DNA of 50,435 nucleotides from Terriglobia bacterium (GTDB lineage: Bacteria > Acidobacteriota > Terriglobia > Bryobacterales > Bryobacteraceae): the NCBI GenBank assembly GCA_020073345.1, contig JAIQFI010000046.1, positions 1 to 50,435 of the forward strand, given 5' to 3'. The position numbers and the translations under genes are program-made. Below, piece by piece: positions 8,189 through 17,048 of this stretch (positions are counted from its first letter, which is position 1; each line of letters opens with the position of its first letter). The notes under the pieces were generated by a model. It did not search any database and was not told the DNA's origin. It saw nothing but the letters and a program-made list of their open reading frames with translations.

Positions 8189-9589
8189 ATGTCCTTGCGG
8201 TTCTACAACACCCTGACCCAGCAGCTGGAGGAGTTCACTCCGCTGCACGACAACGTTGTGCGGATGTACACCTGCGGGCCGACCGTCTACAACTACGCCC
8301 ACATCGGCAACTTCCGCTCCTTCGTGTTTCCGGACATCCTGCGCCGCTGGCTGCGCGTGCGCGGCTACCAGCTCGATCACGTCATGAACATCACCGACAT
8401 CGAGGACAAAATCATCCGCGATTCGAAGGCCGCGGGCAAGACCCTGGCTGAATTCACCGCGGTCTACACCAAGGCATTCCTAGAAGACACCGCGACACTG
8501 CGATTGGAGCGCCCCGAACGCATTGTCCCGGCTACCCAACACATCCCGGAAATGGTGGAGGCCGTACAGCAACTCACCGAGCGCGGGCATACCTATGTCA
8601 GCGACGGCTCCGTCTATTACCGCATCTCGACGTTTCCCGAATACGGCAAGCTCTCGCACAACGACTTCAGCGGCATCCGGGCCGGGGCTCGTGTCGACGT
8701 GGATGAATACGACAAAGACGACGCCCGCGACTTTGTTCTATGGAAAGCCGCCAAGGAAGGAGAGCCTGCCTGGGACACGCCCATCGGCAAAGGCCGCCCC
8801 GGATGGCACATCGAATGTTCCGCCATGGCGATGAAGTATCTGGGCGATACCCTGGATATCCACACCGGCGGTGTCGATCTCACCTTCCCACATCATGAAA
8901 ATGAAATCGCCCAGGCCGAAGGGATTACGGGGAAGCCGTTCGTCCGCTTCTGGCTGCACGCCGAGCACTTGAGCGTCGATTCGCAGAAGATGTCCAAGTC
9001 GCTCGGGAACATCTATACTCTGCGGGATCTGAAGGAGCGCGGATTCGCGCCTGAGGCTTTGCGCTACCTGCTGGCGTCCGTGCCGTATCGGAAGAAGCTC
9101 AATTTCACCTTCGATGGGCTGAAGGCCGCCGCGACGTCGATCGACCGGCTGCGAAATTACAGGCTGCGCCTGGAGACGGACAAATTTGCCGCGGGGACGA
9201 ACGCGGCGCTGGCCGAGCGTACGCGGGCCGCGTCTTCGGCGTTCGACACAGCGCTGGATGACGACCTGAACACCGCCGAAGCGCTGGGCACGGTATTCGA
9301 ATACGTCCGTGACACCAACACCGCCATGGACGCCGGCGAATTTCCGGCCGGGAACGTTCCGGCCGCACTCGAATTCCTGGACCGGTTCGACTCCATCTTC
9401 GATGTGCTGAAACCGACCCCTCGAACGGACGGACTGACGGATGCGGAAGTGGACGCGTTGATCGCCGAACGCACGGCCGCCAAGAAGTCGCGCAATTTCG
9501 GGCGTTCCGATGAGATTCGAACCCAGCTCGCCTCCCAGGGCGTCATCCTCGAAGACACCAAGGAAGGAGTACGCTGGAAACGGTCATGA
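8189..9589 (+). CDS. cysS: Cysteinyl-tRNA synthetase
   Basis: The 466-residue class I synthetase charges tRNA-Cys. It has the HIGH-type motif in 'CGPTVYNYAHIGNFRSF', the zinc ligands in 'YTCGP', 'WHIECSAMAM' and 'FPHHENEIAQ', and 'SQKMSKSLGN' (KMSKS). Length matches bacterial CysRS. It diverges from tgt. TAGGAT at 8166-8171 after TTGG is a possible -10, giving a leader of about 10 nt. The stop overlaps the start of the next gene by 4 nt (ATGA), so the two are translationally coupled, linking cysteine charging and sulfur amino-acid metabolism. Confidence 0.97.
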   Translation: MSLRFYNTLTQQLEEFTPLHDNVVRMYTCGPTVYNYAHIGNFRSFVFPDILRRWLRVRGYQLDHVMNITDIEDKIIRDSKAAGKTLAEFTAVYTKAFLEDTATLRLERPERIVPATQHIPEMVEAVQQLTERGHTYVSDGSVYYRISTFPEYGKLSHNDFSGIRAGARVDVDEYDKDDARDFVLWKAAKEGEPAWDTPIGKGRPGWHIECSAMAMKYLGDTLDIHTGGVDLTFPHHENEIAQAEGITGKPFVRFWLHAEHLSVDSQKMSKSLGNIYTLRDLKERGFAPEALRYLLASVPYRKKLNFTFDGLKAAATSIDRLRNYRLRLETDKFAAGTNAALAERTRAASSAFDTALDDDLNTAEALGTVFEYVRDTNTAMDAGEFPAGNVPAALEFLDRFDSIFDVLKPTPRTDGLTDAEVDALIAERTAAKKSRNFGRSDEIRTQLASQGVILEDTKEGVRWKRS

Positions 9590-10767
9590 AAATCGAAAGC
9601 AAGACCGTTCACTGGGGCGACCGCCGCAAGGCCGGCGACTTCACCCCGGTCGCGACTCCGATCTACACGGCGGCCAGCTATGTCTACGAATCGATGGACC
9701 AGCTCGATCGGGTGTTCGGGCTGGAGGAACAGGGCCCTTCCTACGCCCGCTACGATAATCCCACCCGCTCCGCGCTCGAAGAGCTTGTCCGCGAACTTGA
9801 AAGCGGCGCGGGCGCGATCGCCTGTGCTTCAGGGATGGCCGGCATCCACATGGCAGTGCTCGCAGCTTTGATGGACCGCCCCAAACGCGTGGTCGCCGCG
9901 AACATGATGTATGGCGCGACAACTTCCATGCTGATGAACGTGTTCGGCCCTCTGGGAGTGGAGACCGCGCACGTCGATCCCTGCGATCTGACTGCCTTCG
10001 AAGCGGCCCTCACCGAGGAGAAAACCGGTGCCGTGGTGGTGGAAACCATCGCCAATCCGCTGCTACGCGTGCCCGCCCTGGACAAGATCGCCGCCCTGTG
10101 CCGCAAAGCGGACGTCCCACTCATCGTGGACAATACTTTCGCCACGCCGCTGCTGGTCAGACCGCTGGAGCTCGGCGCGAGTGTGGTCTGCCATAGCGCC
10201 ACCAAATATCTGGCGGGTCACGGAGACGTGCTGGGCGGTGTGATCGTGGCCGATAAGGCGAACTTTGACGCGCTGCGGACGCTTTCCCGCACCATCGGCC
10301 CCGTGATGGGCCCTTTCGAAAGTTATCTGACCATGCGGGGGATCAAGACACTGGCTCTTCGCGTGGAGCGCCAGTGCGCCAACGCCTGTAAAGTCGCGTC
10401 CTGGCTGGCGGCGCACCCGCGCGTCGAACGAATATTTTTCCCGGGCGATCCCATGCATCCGGATGCCGATTCCATCGCGCGCCTGTTCCCGCCGAATCGC
10501 TTCGGTGGCCTGGTGTCCTTCGAACTGAAGGGGGCTGGGCGCGCGGAAGTGTTCCGATTCATGGAGAAGCTGAAAATGGTGGTGCGCGCGACGTCGCTCG
10601 GCGATGTACACACGCTCGTCATTTATCCGGCCATGGCGTCGCATCGCGATCTTTCGCCCAAGCATCGCGAGCGCCTGGGGATTCGCGACAATCTGATGCG
10701 CCTGTCGATCGGCATCGAAGCCGTGGAGGATATTGTCGCCGACCTGGAGCAGGCCCTCTCCGCCTGA
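9586..10767 (+). CDS. Cys/Met metabolism PLP enzyme (cystathionine gamma-synthase/lyase or O-acyl-homoserine sulfhydrylase type)
   Basis: This 393-residue protein belongs to the trans-sulfuration PLP family. Visible are 'YARYDNPTRSALEELV' (phosphate contacts from the neighbouring subunit), 'ACASGMAGIHMAV', 'VVVETIANPLLRVPAL', 'IVDNTFATPLL' with the PLP-ring Asp, and 'CHSATKYLAGHGDVLGG' with the Schiff-base Lys. The family includes cystathionine gamma-synthase, gamma-lyase, methionine gamma-lyase and O-acetylhomoserine sulfhydrylase; sequence alone does not settle which. It overlaps cysS by 4 nt. The his operon promoter begins only about 10 nt after its stop. Confidence 0.9.
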   Translation: MKIESKTVHWGDRRKAGDFTPVATPIYTAASYVYESMDQLDRVFGLEEQGPSYARYDNPTRSALEELVRELESGAGAIACASGMAGIHMAVLAALMDRPKRVVAANMMYGATTSMLMNVFGPLGVETAHVDPCDLTAFEAALTEEKTGAVVVETIANPLLRVPALDKIAALCRKADVPLIVDNTFATPLLVRPLELGASVVCHSATKYLAGHGDVLGGVIVADKANFDALRTLSRTIGPVMGPFESYLTMRGIKTLALRVERQCANACKVASWLAAHPRVERIFFPGDPMHPDADSIARLFPPNRFGGLVSFELKGAGRAEVFRFMEKLKMVVRATSLGDVHTLVIYPAMASHRDLSPKHRERLGIRDNLMRLSIGIEAVEDIVADLEQALSA

Positions 10768-10773
10768 AAAATC

Positions 10774-10782
10774 TGGTATACT
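10774..10782 (+). promoter_or_regulatory. Extended -10 promoter of the his operon
   Basis: TGGTATACT carries an extended -10 (TG at 10774-10775, one base, TATACT at 10777-10782). No convincing -35 box is seen, as is usual for extended -10 promoters. Expected transcription start is about 10789, only about 3 nt before the leader peptide ATG. Confidence 0.6.
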
Positions 10783-10791
10783 GTGATTTCT

Positions 10792-10872
10792 ATGTTCGTC
10801 GCCCGCCATCATCGGCACCATTGTCACCACACCCATGGTGGACACATTGATGTGCGGCGGGCTCACGCGTAA
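10792..10872 (+). CDS. hisL: His operon leader peptide
   Basis: A 26-codon frame starts MFVARHHRHHCHHTH and has nine His residues at positions 6, 7, 9, 10, 12, 13, 15, 18 and 25. It lies between the his promoter and a transcription terminator, the position and composition of attenuation leader peptides. Ribosomes starved of charged tRNA-His should stall from codon 6 (10807) on. There is no Shine-Dalgarno, and the ATG is only 9 nt after the -10 hexamer, so the mRNA is probably nearly leaderless. The call rests on composition, position and the competing stems described in the attenuator entry. Confidence 0.88.
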   Translation: MFVARHHRHHCHHTHGGHIDVRRAHA

Positions 10873-10928
10873 CCAAAGTAACTCGGAAGTGAATTCAAAA
10901 TGAGCCCGCCGGAAACGGTGGGCTTTTT
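10801..10928 (+). promoter_or_regulatory. Ribosome-mediated his attenuator (competing RNA stems)
   Basis: Four segments can be read. Segment 1 GCCCGCC (10801-10807, at the first His codon) pairs with GGCGGGC (10856-10862) of segment 2. Segment 2 CGGCGGGCTCA (10855-10865) pairs perfectly over 11 bp with segment 3 TGAGCCCGCCG (10901-10911), the antiterminator. Segment 3 also pairs with segment 4 to form the terminator. A ribosome stalled at the first His codons hides segment 1 and frees 2:3 (read-through). A ribosome at the stop codon covers segment 2 and allows 3:4 (termination). Confidence 0.85.
10903..10928 (+). terminator. Intrinsic terminator of the his attenuator
   Basis: AGCCCGCCG (10903-10911), loop GAAA (10912-10915), CGGTGGGCT (10916-10924), followed by TTTT. 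The stem has 9 pairs with one G-T, and the T run overlaps the stem end at 10924-10928. It lies 17 nt before the hisI ATG and after the leader peptide stop. Confidence 0.9.
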
Positions 10929-10944
10929 CGTTATAGGAACAACT

Positions 10945-11319
10945 ATGGAACTGGATTTCAGCAAACTCGACGGCCTGGTGGCCGCGGTGATTCAAGATTG
11001 GAAAACGGGGCGCGTCCTGATGGTCGGCTTCATGAATGAGGAAAGCTTCCGCAAGACCGTCGAGACCGGCAACGTGGTTTTCTATAGCCGCTCGCGCAAC
11101 AAGCTATGGCTCAAGGGCGAATCTTCCGGCCACAAGCTGGTGGTCAAGGAAATCTCGACCGATTGCGATCGCGACGCGGTGCTTCTCAAAGTGGAAGCCC
11201 TTGGCCCAGGCGTCTGCCACGAAGGTTATGAAAGCTGCTTCTTCCGGCGGCTCGATGGCAAAGAGTGGAAGATCACCGATACTCAAGCGTACGACCCTAA
11301 GGCCGTTTACGGAAACTAA
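10945..11319 (+). CDS. hisI: Phosphoribosyl-AMP cyclohydrolase
   Basis: The 124-residue enzyme opens the adenine ring of phosphoribosyl-AMP in histidine synthesis. Motifs: 'VLMVGFMNEESFRKTVETGNVVFYSRSRNKLWLKGESSGH', 'STDCDRDAVLLKVEALGPGVCHEGYESCFFR' with the zinc/magnesium-binding Asp and Cys residues. I chose ATG 10945 over the in-frame ATG at 10900 because the latter lies inside the terminator stem region and AGGA sits 6 nt before 10945. It has no HisE (pyrophosphohydrolase) domain, and no hisE gene occurs in the window. The hisG ATG directly follows its stop. Confidence 0.95.
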   Translation: MELDFSKLDGLVAAVIQDWKTGRVLMVGFMNEESFRKTVETGNVVFYSRSRNKLWLKGESSGHKLVVKEISTDCDRDAVLLKVEALGPGVCHEGYESCFFRRLDGKEWKITDTQAYDPKAVYGN

Positions 11320-12189
11320 ATGAAACTGAAACTCGGCATTCCCAAAGGCAGTCTCGAAAACGCGACCGTCGATCTCTTCCGGCGCGCAGGATTCCAGATC
11401 ACGGTGAGCAGCCGCTCCTATTTCCCCGCCATCGACGATCCCGAGATCGAGTGCATGCTGATTCGCGCGCAGGAAATGGCTCGCTACGTGGAAGACGGAG
11501 TGCTCGACGCCGGCCTCACCGGCCGCGACTGGGTCCAGGAAAATGACGCGCAGGTCGAGACCGTCGCCGATCTGATCTACGCCAAGCAGAGCTTCGGCAA
11601 AGTGCGCTGGGTGCTGGCTGTGCCCGAATCCTCACCCGTGCAGTCGGTCAAGGATCTCGAAGGCAAAATCATCGCGACCGAACTGGTGGCGGCTACCGAG
11701 CGGTATTTGAAAACACACGGCGTCACCGCCAAGGTCGAATTCAGCTGGGGAGCGACCGAGGTGAAACCTCCCGAGCTCGCGGACGCGATCGTCGAAGTCA
11801 CCGAAACCGGCTCTTCCTTGCGCGCCAACAAGCTGCGCATAGTCGAGACGGTGATGGAATCGAATACCCAGCTCATCGCCAACGTGAATTCCTGGAAGGA
11901 TTCGTGGAAACGGCGCAAGCTGGAGGACATGCGCATGCTGCTCCAAGGCGCGATCAACGCGCTGGGCAAGGTCGGGCTGATGCTGAATGTGGAGAAGAAG
12001 AACCTGGAGAGCGTTCTGGGCGTGCTCCCGGCGCTGAAGAAGCCGACCATCTCGCCCCTGAGCGAGGGCGACTGGCTGGCGTTGAACACGATTCTGGACG
12101 AAACCACGGTACGCACTATCATTCCTCGCTTGAAAGAAGCCGGCGCGCAGGGCATCGTCGAGTATCCGCTGAACAAGATCGTAATGTAG
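11320..12189 (+). CDS. hisG: ATP phosphoribosyltransferase, long form
   Basis: HisG catalyses the committed step of histidine synthesis (ATP + PRPP). The 289-residue product begins '[25 protein letters not shown]' and has the PRPP-loop '[19 protein letters not shown]' near residue 165. The C-terminal part, about residues 215-289, is the extra ACT-like domain of the long form, ending in '[19 protein letters not shown]'. Long HisG binds histidine directly and does not need HisZ, which fits the lack of hisZ here. It is thus regulated by feedback as well as by the upstream attenuator. Confidence 0.96.
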   Translation: MKLKLGIPKGSLENATVDLFRRAGFQITVSSRSYFPAIDDPEIECMLIRAQEMARYVEDGVLDAGLTGRDWVQENDAQVETVADLIYAKQSFGKVRWVLAVPESSPVQSVKDLEGKIIATELVAATERYLKTHGVTAKVEFSWGATEVKPPELADAIVEVTETGSSLRANKLRIVETVMESNTQLIANVNSWKDSWKRRKLEDMRMLLQGAINALGKVGLMLNVEKKNLESVLGVLPALKKPTISPLSEGDWLALNTILDETTVRTIIPRLKEAGAQGIVEYPLNKIVM

Positions 12190-12201
12190 CGATTCGCAAA
12201 C

Positions 12202-13425
12202 ATGATTCGGATCATCAACTATCGGGAAGCGCAGCCTCTCATCGCGCGAAAAACGCAGCGGCTGGAAGACGCTGAGCGCATCGTCGCGCCTATCCTTGAA
12301 GACGTCCGCCGCGAGGGCGACGCCGCGCTGCTCGCATACGCCCGCAAATTCGACGATTTCGAAGGCGCCAGCGTCCGCATCCCGGTACATGGATCGCTCG
12401 AGCCGGAATTCGGGCGCGCCGTGCGCATCGCCGACGCCAATATCCGCGAGTACGCGCGGCTGCAACTCCCAGTGGAGAAGCTGGTGGAATATCCGGACGG
12501 CCGCAAGCTGGGCCAGATCGTACGGCCGCTCGATTCCATGGGCGCCTACACACCCGCTGGCCGCTATCCCCTGCCCTCCACGCTGATGATGAACGTTATT
12601 CCCGCGCAGGTGGCCGGCGTTAAGACTACCTGCGTCGCCTGCCCTCACCCCAGCGCAGAGATCCTGGGAATCGCCGCATGGCTCGGCGTGACACATTTTT
12701 TCCAGATGGGCGGCGCGCACGCCATCGCCGCGCTGGCTTTCGGAACAGCTACTGTCCCGCGTGTGGATCGCATCGTAGGTCCGGGAAATATTTACGTCGC
12801 AGCGGCGAAAAAGCTGATCGCGGGGGAAACCGGGATCGACTTCGTCGCCGGGCCGACCGAGATTGTGATCATCGCCGCGGAAGGTAACCCCGAGTGGATC
12901 GCTGCCGACATGCTGGCGCAAGCGGAGCACGATGTGGATGCCTCGGCCATTCTGCTCACGACCTCGCGTAAGCTCGCAGACTCCGTGGCCGAGGCTCTGG
13001 AGCGCCAGCTCATTTCCCTGCCGACCGCCGCCGTCGCGCGTCCCTCGATCGACAGTAACGGCGCGATTGTGATCCTTGACTCTCTTGAAAGTGCAGTCGA
13101 GTTTTCAAACACACTCGCGCCGGAGCACCTCGCGCTGCACGATCCTACGCTCCTCGGCTCCATCCAGAATGCAGGCTCCGTGTTCCTTGGTCCGACTAGC
13201 CCGGAAGCCGCGGGAGATTACGCGTCCGGCCCCAATCACGTCTTGCCGACATCCGGACAGGCCCGTCTGCGCGGCGGATTGTCCGCGGCGGACTTCGTCA
13301 AGGTGATCTCAGTACAGGAGCTGAGTCCTGCAGCTCTGAGATCTTTGGCTCCAGCGGTGACCACACTGGCTCGCGCCGAAGGCTTGGAAGCACACGCGCG
13401 ATCCGTTGAGGTTCGTCATGGCTGA
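12202..13425 (+). CDS. hisD: Histidinol dehydrogenase
   Basis: This 407-residue zinc enzyme carries out the last two oxidations, histidinol to histidine. Motifs: 'VDRIVGPGNIYVAAAKKL', 'FVAGPTEIVIIAAEGNPEWIAADMLAQAEHD' with the zinc-ligand Gln/His, 'EAAGDYASGPNHVLPTSGQAR', and the C-terminal 'EGLEAHARSVEVR' with another ligand His. The catalytic residues all appear present. Length is slightly short of the usual 420-435. It starts 12 nt after hisG and overlaps hisC by 8 nt. Confidence 0.96.
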   Translation: MIRIINYREAQPLIARKTQRLEDAERIVAPILEDVRREGDAALLAYARKFDDFEGASVRIPVHGSLEPEFGRAVRIADANIREYARLQLPVEKLVEYPDGRKLGQIVRPLDSMGAYTPAGRYPLPSTLMMNVIPAQVAGVKTTCVACPHPSAEILGIAAWLGVTHFFQMGGAHAIAALAFGTATVPRVDRIVGPGNIYVAAAKKLIAGETGIDFVAGPTEIVIIAAEGNPEWIAADMLAQAEHDVDASAILLTTSRKLADSVAEALERQLISLPTAAVARPSIDSNGAIVILDSLESAVEFSNTLAPEHLALHDPTLLGSIQNAGSVFLGPTSPEAAGDYASGPNHVLPTSGQARLRGGLSAADFVKVISVQELSPAALRSLAPAVTTLARAEGLEAHARSVEVRHG

Positions 13426-14476
13426 CGCCCTTACACCGCGCGAGGCGATCCGTACGATGGCTCCATATTCCCCGCCCTCGAGCGGGCGCGCCGGAAAGCT
13501 GCGCCTGGATTTTAACGAGAACACCGTCGGCTGCTCGCCCAAAGTGATCGAGTGCGTTCAGAAGTATCTGACTGCGGACCACCTGACCATCTATCCCGAA
13601 TACCAGGACGCCCGGCGCGACCTCGGCGCATTCTTCGGCGTCTCGCCCGATGAGTTCACCATCACCAACGGCACCGACGAGGCGATCCAGCTCTTGGTCA
13701 ACACCTTTGTCGACGACGGCGACGACGTGCTGCTGCTCAAGCCTTCCTATGCGATGTACCGGTTCTACGCGGAAGTGGCTGGCGCGTCGGTGCGCGAAGT
13801 CGATTACGCGGGCGATCTCAGTTTTCCGGTCGCCGATTTTCTGGACGAACTGCGCCCGGAAACCCGCGCGATCCTGATCGCCAATCCCAACAACCCCACT
13901 GGGTCCGCGATCGGGCTCGACCAGATCGAATTGATCCTTGAGACGGCTCCCGACGCGGCCGTGCTGATCGACGAAGCGTATTTCGAATTCTACGGCGTCA
14001 CAGCGCTGCGCTGGATCAACCAGTACAAGAACCTGTTCGTCAGCCGGACGTTTTCGAAAACCTACGGCATGGCCGCCATGCGCTGCGGCTGCCTGTTCAG
14101 CTGCGCGGAGAATATCGCGTGGATTCGAAAGGCCCAGTCGCCCTACAGCGTGAATATGCTCGCGGTGATCGCGGCACGTGCGGCTGTGCAGGATCGCGAA
14201 TACATCGCCAAGTATGTCGGCGAAGCGCTCGCTGCCCGTGAAATGGCTTACGTCGGCTTCGAACGGCTGGGCATCAAGTACTTCCCAAGCCAAGCCAATT
14301 TCGTGCTGTTCCAAGCCGGCGACCGCGCGATCCCCATTCGCGACGCACTTCGCGAGCGCGGCGTTCTGGTGCGCGACCGCAGTTATGAAATCCCAGGCTG
14401 CGTGCGGGTCACCATCGGCACTCGTGCTCAGGTGGAGCGTTTCTTTACCGAACTGGAGACGCTGTGGAAGGGCTAG
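13418..14476 (+). CDS. hisC: Histidinol-phosphate aminotransferase
   Basis: A 352-residue fold type I PLP aminotransferase. Signatures: 'LDFNENTVGCSPKVIE', 'TNGTDEAIQLLVNTF', 'LIANPNNPTGSAIG', 'LIDEAYFEFYG' and 'SRTFSKTYGMAAMRCG' with the PLP Lys, and the C-terminal 'PGCVRVTIGT' with the carboxylate-binding Arg. ATG 13418 is preceded by GAGG and overlaps hisD by 8 nt; an in-frame TTG at 13406 is less likely. It makes histidinol phosphate, the substrate for the phosphatase probably encoded next. Confidence 0.95.
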   Translation: MADALTPREAIRTMAPYSPPSSGRAGKLRLDFNENTVGCSPKVIECVQKYLTADHLTIYPEYQDARRDLGAFFGVSPDEFTITNGTDEAIQLLVNTFVDDGDDVLLLKPSYAMYRFYAEVAGASVREVDYAGDLSFPVADFLDELRPETRAILIANPNNPTGSAIGLDQIELILETAPDAAVLIDEAYFEFYGVTALRWINQYKNLFVSRTFSKTYGMAAMRCGCLFSCAENIAWIRKAQSPYSVNMLAVIAARAAVQDREYIAKYVGEALAAREMAYVGFERLGIKYFPSQANFVLFQAGDRAIPIRDALRERGVLVRDRSYEIPGCVRVTIGTRAQVERFFTELETLWKG

Positions 14477-15135
14477 TTGTTTTCGACATGGACGGGGTGC
14501 TGGCGGAGGTGACCGAATCCTACCGCGAGGCGATTGTTCAGACCGTCGAGCACTTCACCGGCAAGCGTATCGAGCGCGATTTGATCCAGGATTACAAGAA
14601 CCAAGGCGGCTGGAACAATGACTGGGCACTATCGCAGAAAATCGCCGCGGATCTGGGCACAGAAGTCCCCTACGACACCGTTGTCGACTATTTCAATGAG
14701 ATATTCATCGGCAAGAACGGAAGCGGTCTCATCCAGCGCGAACGGTGGTTCCCGAAACCCGGATTGCTGGAACGCCTGCGCCAACGGTTCGGCCTGGCGA
14801 TCTTCACCGGCCGCCTGCAATACGAGGCGGAGATCACGCTCAAGCGGTTCGCGCCGGATTTCTCGTTCGATCCGCTGTTGTGCGCGGAACACGTCACGAA
14901 ATCCAAGCCTGCGCCGGAGGGCCTGCTGGCGATCCAGCGCATGAAACCCGGGCGGAAGCTCTGGTACATCGGCGATACCGTCGATGATGCCCGCTCTGCG
15001 CGCGCGGCTGGCGTGCCGTTCATCGGGATCGCCGCCCGCAACCACTCCCGGCGGGATGAAATTCTCCGCTTGTTTCAAGAAGAGCAAGCCGTGGCCGTTC
15101 TTGAAAACGTCAACGAGATTGAGGGTGCGCTATGA
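14464..15135 (+). CDS. HAD-family phosphatase in the his operon, candidate histidinol-phosphatase
   Basis: The 223-residue protein is a subfamily I HAD phosphatase: 'VVFDMDGVL' (Asp8 nucleophile, Asp10), a helical cap (about 15-85), '[19 protein letters not shown]' (motif II), '[10 protein letters not shown]' (motif III Lys) and '[18 protein letters not shown]' (motif IV). GTG 14464 lies inside hisC (13-nt overlap) and its end overlaps hisB by 4 nt, so it is tightly coupled to his genes. The HisB here lacks the phosphatase domain and no PHP-type HisK or HisN is present, so dephosphorylation of histidinol phosphate is a reasonable inference. A related HAD group was, as I recall, noted beside HisB functions in cyanobacteria and archaea. 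Confidence 0.85.
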   Translation: MEGLVVFDMDGVLAEVTESYREAIVQTVEHFTGKRIERDLIQDYKNQGGWNNDWALSQKIAADLGTEVPYDTVVDYFNEIFIGKNGSGLIQRERWFPKPGLLERLRQRFGLAIFTGRLQYEAEITLKRFAPDFSFDPLLCAEHVTKSKPAPEGLLAIQRMKPGRKLWYIGDTVDDARSARAAGVPFIGIAARNHSRRDEILRLFQEEQAVAVLENVNEIEGAL

Positions 15136-15719
15136 GGAAAGCCACGATACAGCGCGACACCAAAGAAACGCAAATCCGCGGCAGCCTCACGATTGAAGGG
15201 CGAGGCGCATACCAGATCTCGACTGGCATCCGATTCTTCGACCATATGCTGGAGCTGTTCACCAAGCACGGCGGATTCGACTTAAAGTTGGTCGCCAAAG
15301 GCGACCTCGACGTGGACCAGCACCACACTGTAGAGGACGTCGGTATCGTAGTGGGCCAGTTGTTTGCCAAGGCCCTGGGCGATCGCCGCGGAATCAACCG
15401 GGCCGGCTATTTCGTGCTGCCCATGGATGAAACCCTGGCCGTGGTCGCAGTCGATCTGGGTGGACGCCCGGCGCTCGTTTACAAAGACCTGGTGAAAACG
15501 CGATTGGTCGGCGATTTACAGACCGAGCTGGTCGAGGATTTCTTCGGAGGCTTCGTCAGCCATGCGGGCGCGAATCTGCACGCCAAGGTGCTTTATGGCC
15601 GGTCGAATCACCACAAGATCGAGGCGATCTTCAAGTGTTTCGCGCGGGCAATGCGCTACGCGTGCTCGAAAGACGCACGCCTCAAGAAACAATTGCCTTC
15701 AACAAAGGGTCTCTTGTGA
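15132..15719 (+). CDS. hisB: Imidazoleglycerol-phosphate dehydratase, single-domain
   Basis: The 195-residue manganese enzyme dehydrates imidazoleglycerol phosphate. Metal-binding motifs are plain: '[12 protein letters not shown]', '[13 protein letters not shown]', and '[32 protein letters not shown]'. It is the monofunctional form without the N-terminal HAD phosphatase of enterobacterial HisB. The ATG overlaps the preceding HAD gene by 4 nt, and its TGA overlaps the GTG of hisH by 3 nt (GTGA). Confidence 0.97.
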   Translation: MRKATIQRDTKETQIRGSLTIEGRGAYQISTGIRFFDHMLELFTKHGGFDLKLVAKGDLDVDQHHTVEDVGIVVGQLFAKALGDRRGINRAGYFVLPMDETLAVVAVDLGGRPALVYKDLVKTRLVGDLQTELVEDFFGGFVSHAGANLHAKVLYGRSNHHKIEAIFKCFARAMRYACSKDARLKKQLPSTKGLL

Positions 15720-16303
15720 TCTCGGTATTCGACTACGGCGCGGGCAACCTTCGCTCCGTGCAGAACACACTGGGCGCGATCCGAGCCGAGTACGAACTCA
15801 TTCGTGACGCCGCAGGCATCCGACGCGCGGAGAAACTGATTCTCCCCGGCGTCGGCCACTTCGGCCAGATGATGCGCGCGCTCGATGATCTTCAGGTTCG
15901 CGACGCCCTGGTCGAACGCATTCGCGCGGGCGTCCCCTTTCTCGGCATCTGTCTGGGATTGCAGGCGCTGTTCGAGACCAGCGAAGAGGCTCCGTCGGAG
16001 CGCGGCCTGGGAATATACCCCGGCGAAGTGAAACTCTTTCGCGGAGACCTTCGTATCCCGCACATGGGCTGGAATCAGGTGCAACCCTGCCGGCCGAACA
16101 CTCTGCTCGCGTCCGCGGCTTACTTGTATTTCGCGCACAGTTATTACTGCCCCGTGATTCCGGAAACCGCCGCCGTGTGCGATTACATCGTGCCCTATAC
16201 AGCAATCCTCGAGCAGTCCAACGTCCGGGGCGTGCAGTTTCACCCCGAGAAATCGGGACCCTCGGGGCTCCAGATTGTGAAGAATTTCGTGGATGCTCGC
16301 TAA
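15716..16303 (+). CDS. hisH: Imidazole glycerol phosphate synthase, glutaminase subunit
   Basis: A 195-residue class I glutamine amidotransferase that supplies ammonia to HisF. It begins '[19 protein letters not shown]' and has '[19 protein letters not shown]' with the catalytic Cys, and '[12 protein letters not shown]' with the His/Glu of the triad. The start is GTG 15716 inside the hisB stop; an upstream in-frame ATG at 15635 would add 27 residues that belong to the hisB coding region and lack homology. It overlaps hisF by 11 nt, as expected for subunits made in equal amounts. Confidence 0.96.
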   Translation: MISVFDYGAGNLRSVQNTLGAIRAEYELIRDAAGIRRAEKLILPGVGHFGQMMRALDDLQVRDALVERIRAGVPFLGICLGLQALFETSEEAPSERGLGIYPGEVKLFRGDLRIPHMGWNQVQPCRPNTLLASAAYLYFAHSYYCPVIPETAAVCDYIVPYTAILEQSNVRGVQFHPEKSGPSGLQIVKNFVDAR

Positions 16304-17048
16304 ACGCATCATCCCCTGCCTGGACGTCACCGCCGGCCGTGTGGTCAAAGGCGTCAACTTCGTCAACCTCCGCGACGCCGGCGATCCCGTAGAACTTGCC
16401 GCGCGCTACAACGAGCAGGGTGCCGACGAGCTGGTGTTCCTCGATATCACCGCGTCGAGCGATAACCGCGACACCATGATCGACGTGGTCGCGCGGACCG
16501 CCCGGGAAGTCTTTATCCCACTCACCGTGGGCGGTGGCATCCGCAGCGTCGACGACGCTCGCGGCATCCTGCACGCTGGCGCGGATAAAGTGAGCGTCAA
16601 CACCGCGGCGGTGCGCCGGCCGCAGCTCATCACCGAGCTGAGCGAGGAATTCGGGGCGCAAGCGGTGGTTCTCGCGATCGACGCGCGCCGCAGACCTGGC
16701 GGCTGGAACGTTTTCACGAAGGGTGGCCGCCACGACGAAGGCATCGACGCGGTGGATTGGGCTTGCCGGGGCGAGGAACTGGGAGCGGGCGAGATCCTGC
16801 TCACCTCCATGGACACCGACGGCGTCCAGACCGGCTTCGACTGCCCTCTGACTCTGGCCGTCCACAAAGCCACGCATATTCCAGTGATCGCTTCAGGCGG
16901 CGCCGGGAAGCCAGAAGATTTTCTCGAAGTGTTGACTGGCGCGTGCGCCGATGCCGCTCTGGCAGCCTCCATCTTCCACTACGGCACCTACACCGTCGGC
17001 GATCTCAAACAATTCCTGGCGGCGCACAACGTCCCCATAAGAAGATGA
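16293..17048 (+). CDS. hisF: Imidazole glycerol phosphate synthase, cyclase subunit
   Basis: A 251-residue TIM barrel that closes the imidazole ring. '[20 protein letters not shown]' has catalytic Asp11 and '[11 protein letters not shown]' has Asp130, both at the positions known for HisF. Phosphate-binding loops '[12 protein letters not shown]' and '[13 protein letters not shown]' are present. Length is normal. The gene overlaps hisH by 11 nt and hisA by 4 nt (ATGA). Confidence 0.97.
   Translation: MLAKRIIPCLDVTAGRVVKGVNFVNLRDAGDPVELAARYNEQGADELVFLDITASSDNRDTMIDVVARTAREVFIPLTVGGGIRSVDDARGILHAGADKVSVNTAAVRRPQLITELSEEFGAQAVVLAIDARRRPGGWNVFTKGGRHDEGIDAVDWACRGEELGAGEILLTSMDTDGVQTGFDCPLTLAVHKATHIPVIASGGAGKPEDFLEVLTGACADAALAASIFHYGTYTVGDLKQFLAAHNVPIRR

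Noticed and set aside
11632-12930. 432-codon open frame on the minus strand
   Set aside because: It is antisense to hisG and hisD inside a clear operon.
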